DNA from: Companilactobacillus keshanensis
GTDB taxonomy: Bacteria > Bacillota > Bacilli > Lactobacillales > Lactobacillaceae
Reading direction: 5' to 3'
Assembly (NCBI RefSeq): GCF_003946205.1
Contig: NZ_RHOS01000007.1
Coordinates: forward strand, 1-64,000
Length of the DNA: 64,000 nucleotides
Each line of letters starts with the position of its first letter. Within the stretch, counting starts at the first letter, position 1. Under the pieces are notes generated by a model. The model worked only from the letters and a program-made list of their open reading frames with translations. It was not told the origin of the DNA and did not search any database. A program made the translations under genes and the position numbers. Shown here piece after piece: positions 1-7,277 of this stretch.

Positions 1-70
1 GTATAGAAATTTGTCCATCAAAGTATTCATTTACTAGTTTGACTTTGAATTCTGAAGAGTATTTGGTCAT
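1..70 (-). CDS. IS3-type transposase OrfA, N-terminal 23 codons (runs off window)
   Basis: Read on the minus strand from the ATG at 68-70, the peptide begins MTKYSSEFKVKLVNEYFDGQ. This matches the usual opening of IS3/IS150-group OrfA proteins, which start with a helix-turn-helix DNA-binding domain that recognises the element's ends. The gene continues beyond the left edge, so the catalytic OrfB part is not visible. An inverted repeat and a CA terminus lie just upstream of the start codon, as expected for an element end. Only the family is inferred; too little sequence remains to name the element. Confidence 0.6.
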   Translation of the reverse strand, partial: MTKYSSEFKVKLVNEYFDGQISI

Positions 71-126
71 AAAAAAAAGTGCCCCCAAAGTTGTTAGATT
101 ATGTCTAACAATTTTAGGGCACTTCA
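1..126 (-). mobile_element. End of an IS3-family insertion sequence
   Basis: The transposase start lies at 1-70. Bases 77-124 form a long imperfect palindrome whose outer arms are AAGTGCCC and GGGCACTT and whose inner arms are TTGTTAGA and TCTAACAA. The likely terminal dinucleotide CA is at 125-126. The palindrome has a T-run on the minus strand and may also stop outside transcription from entering the transposase. The neighbouring regulator promoter begins two bases outside this end. The exact boundary is inferred from the TG/CA rule for IS3 elements; the other end is outside the window. Confidence 0.5.
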
Positions 127-127
127 G

Positions 128-156
128 TTGACAGTCTTTTTTTGTTCATTTCTGAT
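128..156 (+). promoter_or_regulatory. Promoter of the RpiR-type regulator, abutting the IS end
   Basis: A perfect TTGACA -35 box (128-133) is followed after 17 bases by TCTGAT (151-156), a 4/6 match to the -10 box. A start point near 163 would leave a short leader with the Shine-Dalgarno AAAGAGGA (168-175) before the ATG at 181. The -35 box lies one base outside the IS end, so any older upstream operator has been cut away. Confidence 0.4.
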
Positions 157-180
157 AAGATGACTGTAAAGAGGATAAAT

Positions 181-1020
181 ATGAAAAACGAAAAGAATAT
201 TATTGATGTAATTTATGAAAAATTACCTAAAATGTCATTAACTGATAAAAAAATTGCTCAAATTATTATTGAAAATTCTCAATTAGTTGTTAATTTTACA
301 ATTGCCCAATTAGCAAAAAAGGCTGATGTCAGTGAAGCATCTGTTTCTAGATTTTGTAAAAATATTGATATAAGTGGATTTCATCAATTAAAAATAAAAT
401 TAGCCCAAATTTCTAATCAAGATGATGGATATAAATCAGTGGACGAATCTGATCTTAAAAAGTCGTTATCAAATATTATCGACAATAAATCTTTAGAAAT
501 AAAAAAGACCATAGAAAACTTACCAGAGGAAGAATTGAAACAAATTCTACAAATTTTGACTAAGGCAAGAATAATTCAATTTACAGCTGAAGGTAATACA
601 TATCCGGTAGTTGAAGATGCTATATATAAATTTAATCAAATAGGAATGTTAGCCATTGGTGATGCCGCATGGGAAACATCATTGGCTCAAACTATGAATT
701 TGACTGATCAAGATATTCTAGTAGTTATTTCTAATTCAGGAGAATCTAGGGAACTTTTAGAGCAAATAGAAGTAGCTCATCAAAAAAAGCTTATAGTTAT
801 TTCTATGACTAATCGAGCTGATTCACCAATTGCAAGAAAATCTGAATATCATCTAACTACGGCTGTACGTCAAAGAGTTTTTCAGTCGGAATATTATTTT
901 TCAAGAATAGCGTCAGCTAGTCTAATTGAAACATTATTTCTATTATTAGTGTCTAAAGATGAAAAGCGACGCTCTCAAATTATTAAACACGAGGGAATTA
1001 TTGCTGATAGAAAAATTTAG
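181..1020 (+). CDS. MurR/RpiR-family transcriptional regulator
   Basis: The 279-residue protein has the two-part RpiR architecture. An N-terminal helix-turn-helix domain of about 75 residues includes the stretch AKKADVSEASVSRFCK. A C-terminal SIS sugar-phosphate-binding domain follows (about residues 110-260), with the typical VVISNSGESRELLEQ segment. RpiR proteins bind phosphosugars and usually control the next sugar gene. I place the start at ATG 181 because AAAGAGGA lies 5 bases upstream; an in-frame TTG at 142 has no ribosome site. The gene is followed after 92 bases by a Gfo/Idh/MocA oxidoreductase whose promoter carries palindromic TGAAATT half-sites typical of RpiR operators, so that gene is its probable target. 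The inducing sugar cannot be read from sequence. Confidence 0.85.
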   Translation: MKNEKNIIDVIYEKLPKMSLTDKKIAQIIIENSQLVVNFTIAQLAKKADVSEASVSRFCKNIDISGFHQLKIKLAQISNQDDGYKSVDESDLKKSLSNIIDNKSLEIKKTIENLPEEELKQILQILTKARIIQFTAEGNTYPVVEDAIYKFNQIGMLAIGDAAWETSLAQTMNLTDQDILVVISNSGESRELLEQIEVAHQKKLIVISMTNRADSPIARKSEYHLTTAVRQRVFQSEYYFSRIASASLIETLFLLLVSKDEKRRSQIIKHEGIIADRKI

Positions 1021-1025
1021 ATGTA

Positions 1026-1087
1026 TTGACAAATTTCATGGAACGGCCTATTATGAAATTAAATTTCATTGATGTTTTAGATATGAA
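1026..1087 (+). promoter_or_regulatory. Oxidoreductase promoter with RpiR-type operator palindrome
   Basis: A perfect TTGACA (1026-1031), a 17-base spacer and TATTAT (1049-1054) form a strong promoter. A perfect palindrome of ATGAAATT and AATTTCAT around a single A covers 1053-1069, overlapping the -10 box and start point. One extra half-site AAATTTCAT (1031-1039) lies in the spacer and another ATGAAAT at 1083-1089. RpiR proteins bind TGAAA/TTTCA palindromes, so repression by the upstream regulator is the simple reading. Confidence 0.6.
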
Positions 1088-1112
1088 ATAATTTTTCTAA
1101 GGAGACCGCATA

Positions 1113-2096
1113 ATGACATATAATTGGGGAATGATTGGAACTGGTTGGATAGCACATGAAATGGCCGATGCCTTAAATAAAGTTAATGGAACTATTTATG
1201 CTGTTGCAGATTTGAATGAAGATAAGTTGCAAAAGTTTGCTTCTGAAAAAAATATTTCCAAAACTTATAAAGATCCGGACGAAATGATCAAAGATCCTGA
1301 TATTGATGTTATTTATATTGCCACACCACATACTTATCATTTTGAATATATCAAAAAAGCTTTAAATGCCGGTAAGCACGTTTTTTGTGAGAAGGCAATA
1401 ACTGTTAATGCCACACAATTTGATGAAGTAAAAGAATTGGCAACTAAAAATAACTTGATTTTAACTGAAGGATTCACACTTTTACATATGCCAATTTATG
1501 ATCAAGTCAGAGATTTAATTAATTCTGGAGAAATTGGTGATGTTAAATTAGTACAAGTGAATTTTGGTAGTTTAAAAGATTATGATCCTAAAAATCGTTT
1601 CTTTAATAAAGAACTAGCAGGTGGAGCCTTATTAGATATTGGAGGTTACGCAACGGCATTTGCCAGAACTTTTCTTAAAGAACAACCCAATAATATTTTG
1701 ACGACTGTTAAATATTTTGAAACAGGTGTGGATGAGCAATCAGGTATTATTTTAAAAAATTCATCTGAACAAATGGCAGTTATGGCTTTATCTATGCGAG
1801 CTAAACAGCCTAAACGAGGAATTATTTCAGGTACTAAAGGATATGTTGAGATAAACAACTATCCTCGAGCAACGTCTGCAGAAATAACTTATACCGAAGA
1901 TGCTCATAAACAAACGACTCATACGATTACGTCTGGTAATGCTGAACAAGCCTTGGAATATGAGGTATCTGATATGCAACGTTATATTAAAGAAGGCCAT
2001 GATGATGGACAATTAGCTTTATCTGGTGATGTCGCTCATATTTTAGACAGTGTCAGAAATGAATGGGGAATGAAATATCCATTTGAATTGAAATAG
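1113..2096 (+). CDS. Gfo/Idh/MocA-family NAD(P)-dependent oxidoreductase
   Basis: The 327-residue protein opens with a Rossmann fold carrying GTGWIA (9-14). The family's EK signature pair follows at 93-94 in the context CEKAIT. The C-terminal alpha/beta substrate domain includes GGALLDIGGY. These enzymes oxidise or reduce sugars, inositols or trans-dihydrodiols with NAD(P)H in the cytoplasm. Start ATG 1113 has AAGGAGAC just upstream. The gene lies alone behind an RpiR-type regulator and its operator-bearing promoter, which suggests induction by a sugar or amino-sugar. A strong bidirectional terminator follows, so it is a one-gene unit. The substrate is not identifiable. Confidence 0.85.
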   Translation: MTYNWGMIGTGWIAHEMADALNKVNGTIYAVADLNEDKLQKFASEKNISKTYKDPDEMIKDPDIDVIYIATPHTYHFEYIKKALNAGKHVFCEKAITVNATQFDEVKELATKNNLILTEGFTLLHMPIYDQVRDLINSGEIGDVKLVQVNFGSLKDYDPKNRFFNKELAGGALLDIGGYATAFARTFLKEQPNNILTTVKYFETGVDEQSGIILKNSSEQMAVMALSMRAKQPKRGIISGTKGYVEINNYPRATSAEITYTEDAHKQTTHTITSGNAEQALEYEVSDMQRYIKEGHDDGQLALSGDVAHILDSVRNEWGMKYPFELK

Positions 2097-2154
2097 AAGA
2101 AATAATGCTATTAGTATATTAGCTAAACGAGTTTAAAAGAATTCTTACATAAAA

Positions 2155-2193
2155 TAAAAACTACAAGAAATTAATGATTTCTTGTGGTTTTTA
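2155..2193. terminator. Bidirectional terminator between convergent genes
   Basis: Arms AAAAACTACAAGAAAT (2156-2171) and ATTTCTTGTGGTTTTT (2177-2192) pair almost perfectly around a 5-base loop, with A- and T-runs on both sides. It serves the oxidoreductase on the plus strand and the GPH symporter on the minus strand. Confidence 0.8.
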
Positions 2194-2200
2194 TTTTGTT

Positions 2201-3526
2201 TTATTCTGTAATTTCGTTAATTTTAGCTTGGATCTTACTTTCATTATAGGCAAGCAAGATTAAGAACATGATTATATATAATCCCAGTGGGATTAAAGCA
2301 AAGTTTAAATTAATTGCTGAAATGGTGGCGGCCGATTGTGACTTATTAGATACATAACCTGTTAACTGTAAAGACTCGGCGGTAACTAAACCACCTAATC
2401 CCAGTCCCAGGTTAACGCCAAAGTCATCAGTTGAAGCCAAGACACCTTCAGCTTGAATTCCCATGGCAGTACCATAGCGAATCGTGTCTGCAATCATAAT
2501 TGAAACTAATCCAATTATAAAGCCGTTACCAATGGAATTGACAAGAATGCCAAAGAACAACACTGGCATATTCTCACTATAGGCAGCATAAGTAATGATC
2601 AATTGACCAATAAATGCCGTGCCAATCCCCGTCAGCATGGTATTTTTCTTGCCTAAATGTTCGGAAACAAAATAAATTGAAACAACTCCGATCAGAGCGG
2701 TCAAAGTAAAACTATTAGCTAGCGAGACTAAATTTTCCTCACGGATTACGTATTTAAAATAATAAATAATCGTTTGATTCTTGATGGCGGTAGTCATCCA
2801 ATATAGGAAGATAACGATTGAAATAACCATCCATGGCTTATTCTGCTTTAACATTTTCCAGACGGCGCCGAGTGGTTGATGATTTATTTCTTCATTAGTA
2901 AAACGTTCACGGACGTGGAAAAAGGTATTTAAAATTAAAGCTAGAGAAATAAATCCGAATAGTATGATCGTCAGTAGGAATCCCTTTTGTTGATCACCTT
3001 TCCCAAATAAAGCCACTAAAGGAATCGTAAAAGTAGCAACGATAATTTGAACTGAACTTCCAAAAAATTGTCTGATAACACCCAATAGGGTAGTTTCTTT
3101 TTCGTTTTCAGTCATAGTTGGTAAGATCGACGTTATTGGTAAATTAACCGCCGTATAGAAGAAACCAAGCCCAAGATAAGTTACGTATGCCCAGACTAGT
3201 TTACCAGCATGAGGTAAAAAATTTGGTGTGACAAAGGTTAGAACGGCGAAGATAACATAAGGGAATGAGAACCAGAGAAAGAATGGTCGGCTTTTACCCC
3301 ATTTTGAGTGTGTATTATCGATCATTACACCAATGATCAGACTTTCAAAAACATCTGCTGCACGTGCCACCACGAACAAAACAGCGGCTTCATTAGGAGT
3401 TAGTCCAAAAACATCAGTATAAAAAAACAGCAGATACATGGTCATCATTTGGAATACTAAGTTATCTGCTGCATCGCTCAGCCCATAGCTGAGTCTTTCT
3501 GGGATAGACGTTTGCCATTTATTCAT
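2201..3526 (-). CDS. GPH-family sugar:cation symporter (MelB/UidB/XynB type)
   Basis: The 441-residue protein has about 12 hydrophobic segments and a glycoside-pentoside-hexuronide symporter opening: ERLSYGLSDAADNLVFQMM, then ARAADVFESLIIGVMIDNTHSKWGKSRPF in pieces, with the conserved D and R/G pattern after TM2. Family members import glycosides, pentosides or hexuronides with H+ or Na+. There is no C-terminal PTS IIA domain, unlike LacS. The gene follows a YagU-like gene by 9 bases on the same strand. The ribosome site is weak (GTAGG), so translational coupling to the upstream gene is likely. No glycosidase is adjacent; the nearest sugar-type genes are the convergent RpiR/oxidoreductase pair, so the substrate stays open. 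Confidence 0.85.
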   Translation of the reverse strand: MNKWQTSIPERLSYGLSDAADNLVFQMMTMYLLFFYTDVFGLTPNEAAVLFVVARAADVFESLIIGVMIDNTHSKWGKSRPFFLWFSFPYVIFAVLTFVTPNFLPHAGKLVWAYVTYLGLGFFYTAVNLPITSILPTMTENEKETTLLGVIRQFFGSSVQIIVATFTIPLVALFGKGDQQKGFLLTIILFGFISLALILNTFFHVRERFTNEEINHQPLGAVWKMLKQNKPWMVISIVIFLYWMTTAIKNQTIIYYFKYVIREENLVSLANSFTLTALIGVVSIYFVSEHLGKKNTMLTGIGTAFIGQLIITYAAYSENMPVLFFGILVNSIGNGFIIGLVSIMIADTIRYGTAMGIQAEGVLASTDDFGVNLGLGLGGLVTAESLQLTGYVSNKSQSAATISAINLNFALIPLGLYIIMFLILLAYNESKIQAKINEITE

Positions 3527-3535
3527 AGATAGCGC

Positions 3536-4048
3536 CTACTTTTTTGACGTTAAACGACGATATAATTCTTGTCCGACAACGTCATTAGTCCACATCCAAG
3601 CAATGTGTCCTAATGCTTCTGAAATATGTTCTTCTGTTGGTTGATCTTTGGCTGAAGGGACAGTCTTCATCATAGGCATGATACCAAGATGGAATGCGGC
3701 CCAAATGGCCAATCCAAAAATACTACCAGCACCCTTTCTGATAAAAGGTTTATATTCAGCTAAAACTTCATAAATGATGGCAAAAGAAGTTGAGAATCCA
3801 AAATGAACTAAATAACTGACCCAAGGTAATTTATGTCCAGAATATGTGTAAGTAGCATGAGTCCATTTGCTAGGGATGCCGAATTGTTGAAGTAGAGTCT
3901 GGGGTGGGTTAGTTTCGTCACGTTCTGCAGTTCTAGGAGGTAAAACATTTTCCCAACCTAGTTTAACAAATCCAGATGCTACTCCAGCAAGAGTTCCAGC
4001 GAGTATAGCTGATTTTAAGTTACTCTTTTGATCCTTTGATAGTTTCAT
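3536..4048 (-). CDS. YagU-family (DUF1440) membrane protein
   Basis: The 170-residue protein matches the YagU/DUF1440 pattern. An N-terminal segment AILAGTLAGVASGFVKLGWE precedes a conserved PPRTAERDETNPP stretch. Two further hydrophobic segments follow (about residues 75-95 and 105-125), then a conserved C-terminus with HIAWMWTNDVVGQELYRR. The E. coli relative is an inner-membrane protein linked to acid tolerance; its mechanism is unknown. A good ribosome site (GGAGG) precedes the ATG at 4048. It is the first gene of a two-gene unit with the GPH symporter. Function here is not established. Confidence 0.75.
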   Translation of the reverse strand: MKLSKDQKSNLKSAILAGTLAGVASGFVKLGWENVLPPRTAERDETNPPQTLLQQFGIPSKWTHATYTYSGHKLPWVSYLVHFGFSTSFAIIYEVLAEYKPFIRKGAGSIFGLAIWAAFHLGIMPMMKTVPSAKDQPTEEHISEALGHIAWMWTNDVVGQELYRRLTSKK

Positions 4049-4136
4049 AAAATTACCTCCTTAAGAATGTTTTCTTCATTATTATAGAACACCAATAATA
4101 ATATCGCTGTAATTTAGTATTCTAATATTACGAGAA

Positions 4137-4213
4137 CCTCACAATTTCTTCACAAATTATTATTTTTTTATTCGTAATTTGGCAATTAATTATTCATAAA
4201 TGAAAGCTATTAT
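4137..4213 (+). promoter_or_regulatory. Promoter of sRNA unit A with upstream direct-repeat box
   Basis: The box at 4137-4158 contains CTCACA and TTCACA spaced 11 bases apart, the geometry of OmpR-family response-regulator sites; TTCACA also resembles the Bacillus PhoP half-site. TTCATAAATGAA (4193-4204) is a perfect palindrome near the -35 region. The -10 box TATTAT is at 4208-4213. No good -35 box is present, which suggests activator dependence. Confidence 0.5.
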
Positions 4214-4219
4214 TTAAGC

Positions 4220-4505
4220 ATAGTCAAAAACAAAGAAGAGGTGACCGGATGAAATATTAGACTCCCTATCAAGTTTTAATCCCCCTTAAAACAAGATAAT
4301 GTTTTTCTTAAAACTCACTTACAAAAATACAATATAAATGATTAATCCCCTATAAAATTTAATCCCTAAAAAATCCTTATTTATTATTTAATCCCCCAAT
4401 TAAATAATCCTGATATAAGAGATTACACAAGTGAAAATATATTTCCCCCCCTGATATATATTTTCGAAATAAAACAGGATCTGCCTACAGCAGGTCCTGT
4501 TTTTC
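4220..4505 (+). ncRNA. Candidate small RNA unit A (about 286 nt)
   Basis: Start is predicted 7 bases after the -10 box. The 5' part GCATAGTCAAAA...AAGAGGTGACCG is shared with unit B. A ribosome-site-like GAAGAGG precedes an ATG (4249) that reads only three codons before a stop. AATCCCC occurs at 4278, 4344 and 4390, with AATCCC at 4361. A perfect 10-bp stem (4433-4442 with 4456-4465) presents a run of seven C in its loop. The unit ends at the terminator at 4474-4504. C-rich single-stranded motifs suggest pairing with Shine-Dalgarno regions, as known for RsaE and the streptococcal csRNAs. The targets are unknown. Confidence 0.6.
4474..4505 (+). terminator. Terminator of sRNA unit A
   Basis: ACAGGATCTGC (4474-4484) pairs with GCAGGTCCTGT (4490-4500), followed by a T-run to 4504. 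This is a classical Rho-independent terminator. Confidence 0.85.
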
Positions 4506-4522
4506 TGTATATTTACTGATCA

Positions 4523-4599
4523 CCTCACAATTTCTTCACAAATTGATTGATAATTATTCCTACTTTAGGAATTAATTCTTCATAGATGAAAGCTATTAT
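4523..4599 (+). promoter_or_regulatory. Promoter of sRNA unit B with upstream direct-repeat box
   Basis: The box CCTCACAATTTCTTCACAAA (4523-4542) is identical to that of unit A. TTCATAGATGAA (4579-4590) is the palindrome and TATTAT (4594-4599) the -10 box. The box start lies exactly 71 bases upstream of the -10 box, as in units A and C. Confidence 0.5.
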
Positions 4600-4605
4600 T
4601 TAAGC

Positions 4606-4841
4606 ATAGTCAAAACAAAGAAGAGGTGACCGAATGAAATACGAGATCCTAGGTTTTAATCCCCGTTAAAGCTTAGATAGATACTTTTACTTATAAATTT
4701 AATCCCTATAAAAAATCCTTATTATTTAATCCCCTGATATAAGAAAAAACAATTACAATATATCCTCCCCAGATATATTTACAAGATTTGATTACAAGAA
4801 TGAAAATAAGAGCTTGCCTTCAGGGCATGCTCTTATTTTTT
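4606..4841 (+). ncRNA. Candidate small RNA unit B (about 236 nt)
   Basis: The 5' segment is nearly identical to unit A. A GAAGAGG ribosome-like site precedes a short reading frame at 4634-4669 (MKYEILGFNPR), so a dual-function RNA cannot be excluded. AATCCCC occurs at 4658 and 4728. The conserved hairpin (4757-4763 with 4773-4779) displays CCTCCCCAG in the loop; CCUCC is the sequence of the 16S anti-Shine-Dalgarno itself. The unit ends at a strong terminator. The short ORF is not conserved in unit A (stop after three codons) or unit C (no ATG), which favours a non-coding role. Confidence 0.6.
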
Positions 4842-4842
4842 T
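4803..4842 (+). terminator. Terminator of sRNA unit B
   Basis: AATAAGAGCTTGCC pairs with GGGCATGCTCTTATT (one mismatch) around TTCA, followed by seven T. Confidence 0.85.
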
Positions 4843-4924
4843 ATTTGAAGATAATGAAAAATTTTTAGATAAGTATCAAATGAATTTGTGTAATTGTATA
4901 TACGACATCTAGGCATAACCTCGT

Positions 4925-5001
4925 CCTCACAGTTTCTTCACAGATTGTTAGTTAATTAGTCGCAGTTTCAAAATAACCTCTTCATATTTTGACGTTATTA
5001 T
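4925..5001 (+). promoter_or_regulatory. Promoter of sRNA unit C with upstream direct-repeat box
   Basis: The box CCTCACAGTTTCTTCACAGA (4925-4944) differs from units A and B at two positions. TATTAT is at 4996-5001, again 71 bases after the box start. The TTCATA palindrome has decayed here. The conserved TTTAAGCATAGTCAAAA follows. Confidence 0.5.
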
Positions 5002-5007
5002 TTAAGC

Positions 5008-5199
5008 ATAGTCAAAAAGCAAAGAGGTGAACGACCTAGTTTCTAAATGATCCCTGAAAAAATTTTCTTCATAAATTGAAAAATCCTTATTTAATCCCCT
5101 AATTAAATAATCCCCTATATATACGAATAAAATATATTTCCTCCCCAGATATATATTTTAAAAAATAATCCCGCATCGTCTAAAGATGCGGGATTTTTG
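5008..5199 (+). ncRNA. Candidate small RNA unit C (about 192 nt)
   Basis: This is the shortest unit. It keeps CAAAGAGGTGA but has no ATG in the place used in units A and B. AATCCCC occurs at 5093 and 5109. The conserved hairpin (5129-5137 with 5151-5159, perfect 9 bp) shows TTCCTCCCCAGAT in its loop. It ends at a terminator with a stem unrelated to those of A and B. Retention of the promoter, the C-rich motifs and the hairpin, while the short ORF is lost, supports an RNA function. Confidence 0.6.
5166..5199 (+). terminator. Terminator of sRNA unit C
   Basis: AATCCCGCATC (5167-5177) pairs with GATGCGGGATT (5185-5195), followed by T-run. Confidence 0.85.
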
Positions 5200-5248
5200 T
5201 GTCATCTGGTTAATAATGATCATAGAACACTATGATAAATGGAGCTTC

Positions 5249-5290
5249 AAAAAAGCGTATGATCTTAAATTGATCACACGCTTTTTTTTA
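5249..5290. terminator. Terminator of the opp operon
   Basis: AAAAAGCGT.TGATC and GATCA.ACGCTTTTT pair with single mismatches around TTAAATT. On the minus strand a T-run follows, directly after the oppF stop codon; it can work both ways. Confidence 0.8.
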
Positions 5291-6211
5291 TTTAAAGGTA
5301 GCAGCTTTTGTATCATCACAATATAGGAAATGTCCAGGTATAACTTCTTGCAACTTTTGTCCTTTGTGGAAAGAACTCTTATGGTCAAAGTCGATTCTTT
5401 GACGAGTTTTTTCTATTTCAGGATCAGGGACAGGGATTGCCGAAAGTAAACTTTTTGTGTAAGGGTGAAGTGGATGAGAATAAATCTCATCAGCATCAGC
5501 CAATTCAACGATTTTTCCTTGATACATAACAGCAATTCTATCACTGATATATTTAACCATTGAAAGATCATGAGCAATGAACATATAAGTTAATCCTTGC
5601 TCTTTTTGAATGTCCTGCATCAAGTTTACGACTTGAGCTTGAATCGACACATCAAGGGCTGAAATTGGTTCATCAGCAATAATGAATTGAGGATCAACTG
5701 CTAAAGCTCTGGCAATACCGATACGTTGTCTTTGACCACCAGAAAATTCATATGGATAACGAGTCATATGTTCTGGATTTAGATGGACCATATCGAGTAA
5801 TTCACGAACACGTTTGTCACGTTCGTCATCGTTTTTGACTAATCCATGCACATCGAGACCTTCAGCAATGATATCTTTAACCTTCATTCTAGGATTCAAA
5901 GAGGCATAAGGGTCTTGGAAGATCATCTGCATTTCACGACGGAATTTCTTCATCTGTGGGCCATGGCTTTTGATCTTACTGATATCTTTACCATTGAACA
6001 TGATCTGTCCGCTAGTTGGATCATAGAGCCTGATTATACTGCGTCCGGTAGTACTCTTACCAGAACCAGATTCACCAACTAATCCGAAAGTTTCACCTTT
6101 ATAGATATTAAATGAAACGTCATCGACAGCTTTTACTTCGTTAGGTTTGCCAATATTAAAATATTGTTTTAAATGTTTGACTTGGACAATTGCTTCTTTA
6201 TCTTCGGCCAT
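5288..6211 (-). CDS. oppF: Oligopeptide ABC transporter ATPase OppF
   Basis: The 307-residue ATPase has Walker A GESGSGKST (46-54), the Q-loop in MIFQDPYASLNPR, ABC signature FSGGQRQR (156-163), and Walker B FIIADEP (176-182). The C-terminal oligopeptide/dipeptide extension contains HPLHPYTKSLLSAIP. OppF and OppD together power peptide import. It is the last gene of oppA-B-C-D-F; its start overlaps the oppD stop by one base. Peptide uptake supplies amino acids from protein breakdown to lactobacilli. The operon ends at a strong terminator. Confidence 0.95.
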   Translation of the reverse strand: MAEDKEAIVQVKHLKQYFNIGKPNEVKAVDDVSFNIYKGETFGLVGESGSGKSTTGRSIIRLYDPTSGQIMFNGKDISKIKSHGPQMKKFRREMQMIFQDPYASLNPRMKVKDIIAEGLDVHGLVKNDDERDKRVRELLDMVHLNPEHMTRYPYEFSGGQRQRIGIARALAVDPQFIIADEPISALDVSIQAQVVNLMQDIQKEQGLTYMFIAHDLSMVKYISDRIAVMYQGKIVELADADEIYSHPLHPYTKSLLSAIPVPDPEIEKTRQRIDFDHKSSFHKGQKLQEVIPGHFLYCDDTKAATFK

Positions 6212-7254
6212 TATTTACTGTCTCCTAACTTTTTAAATTTTTCAAAGCGTTTTTGAATACCCTTTGGCGGTGTTACTTTCGGTGCATCTGGATGTAAGAG
6301 CCAAGTTGCGGCGTAATGAGTCTTTGATATTTTAAAGAATGGTGGTTGTTCCTCGAGGTCAATTTGCATGGCGTATTCATTACGTGGTGCAAAAGCATCG
6401 CCCTTTGGAGGATCGAGCAGGTTAGGTGGTGTACCAGGAATTGAATTCAAATGATCGTCTTCACTTGTATCCAAGGTTGGCATTGAGTCTAATAAGCCCC
6501 AAGTGTAGGGATGTTGAGGATTGTAGAAGACTTCATCAACGGAACCATACTCCACAAATTTACCAGCGTACATAACAGCTACACGATCAGCAATACCAGC
6601 CACGACTCCAAGGTCATGGGTGATAAAGATGATTGCAGTACCGATTTTTTGTTGTAATTCTTTTAATAAGTCGATGATCTGAGCTTGAACAGTAACATCC
6701 AAAGCTGTTGTTGGTTCATCGGCAATTAAAATTTCTGGATAATCAACGATGGCAATCGCAATAACGATACGTTGTCTTTGACCACCAGAGAATTGGTGAG
6801 GGTAGTCATTCATTCTCTCTTTAGGGTTAGGGATGCCAACTAAACGTAGAACTTCTTCGGCACGTCCTAAGGCCTCTTTTTTGGAAACTTTGTTGTGGAT
6901 CAATAATGGTTCAGCAACCTGTTTTCCGATTGTCATTGTTGGATCAAGCGATGTCATAGGATCTTGGAAAATCATAGAGATCTTATTTCCTCGGATGTTA
7001 TCCATTTCTTTTTTACTTTTTTTGAGAAGGTCCTCACCATGATAGAGGATAGTTCCCTTATTTATGTCTGCGTTTTTTGCAAGTAACTGTAAGATAGAAC
7101 GAACAGTGATCGACTTACCAGAACCAGATTCACCAACAATAGCTAAGGTTTCACCGGCGGAAAGATCGAAATTCACTCCTCGAATAGCTTGGACAGTACC
7201 ATTATAGGTAGCAAAGTTAACATGCAGATCTTTTACTTCTAGAATTTTATCCAT
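6211..7254 (-). CDS. oppD: Oligopeptide ABC transporter ATPase OppD
   Basis: The 347-residue ATPase carries Walker A GESGSGKS (41-48), signature FSGGQRQR (155-162) and Walker B ILIADEP (175-181). The OppD C-terminal region has HPYTWGLLDSMP and PGTPPNLLDPP, the latter typical of the OppD subfamily. It forms the ATPase heterodimer with OppF. The gene lies 23 bases after oppC with a clear ribosome site and overlaps oppF. Confidence 0.95.
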   Translation of the reverse strand: MDKILEVKDLHVNFATYNGTVQAIRGVNFDLSAGETLAIVGESGSGKSITVRSILQLLAKNADINKGTILYHGEDLLKKSKKEMDNIRGNKISMIFQDPMTSLDPTMTIGKQVAEPLLIHNKVSKKEALGRAEEVLRLVGIPNPKERMNDYPHQFSGGQRQRIVIAIAIVDYPEILIADEPTTALDVTVQAQIIDLLKELQQKIGTAIIFITHDLGVVAGIADRVAVMYAGKFVEYGSVDEVFYNPQHPYTWGLLDSMPTLDTSEDDHLNSIPGTPPNLLDPPKGDAFAPRNEYAMQIDLEEQPPFFKISKTHYAATWLLHPDAPKVTPPKGIQKRFEKFKKLGDSK

Positions 7255-7277
7255 TGCTTATTCTTTCTCCTTAGTTA

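Larger units (their letters stand above)
4049..5287 (+). other. 1.24-kb intergenic region holding three tandem paralogous non-coding units
   Basis: No protein gene of normal length is present. The region is built of three head-to-tail units with a period of about 386 and 402 bases. Each has an upstream CCTCACA/TTCTTCACA box, a -10 box TATTAT placed exactly 71 bases downstream of the box start, and a transcribed part with AATCCCC motifs. Each also has a hairpin with a C-rich loop and its own terminator with an unrelated stem sequence. Conserved promoters and loops, with free variation elsewhere, fit small regulatory RNAs. The separate entries give positions. Confidence 0.7.

Noticed and set aside
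4634-4669. An 11-codon peptide gene in sRNA unit B
   Set aside because: Unit A has a stop after three codons and unit C lacks the ATG, so the ORF is not conserved; mentioned only as a possible dual function.
4137-5199. The three repeated units as a CRISPR-like array
   Set aside because: Period is about 390 bases, the repeats are complex promoter-to-terminator units and no short identical repeats with unique spacers exist.
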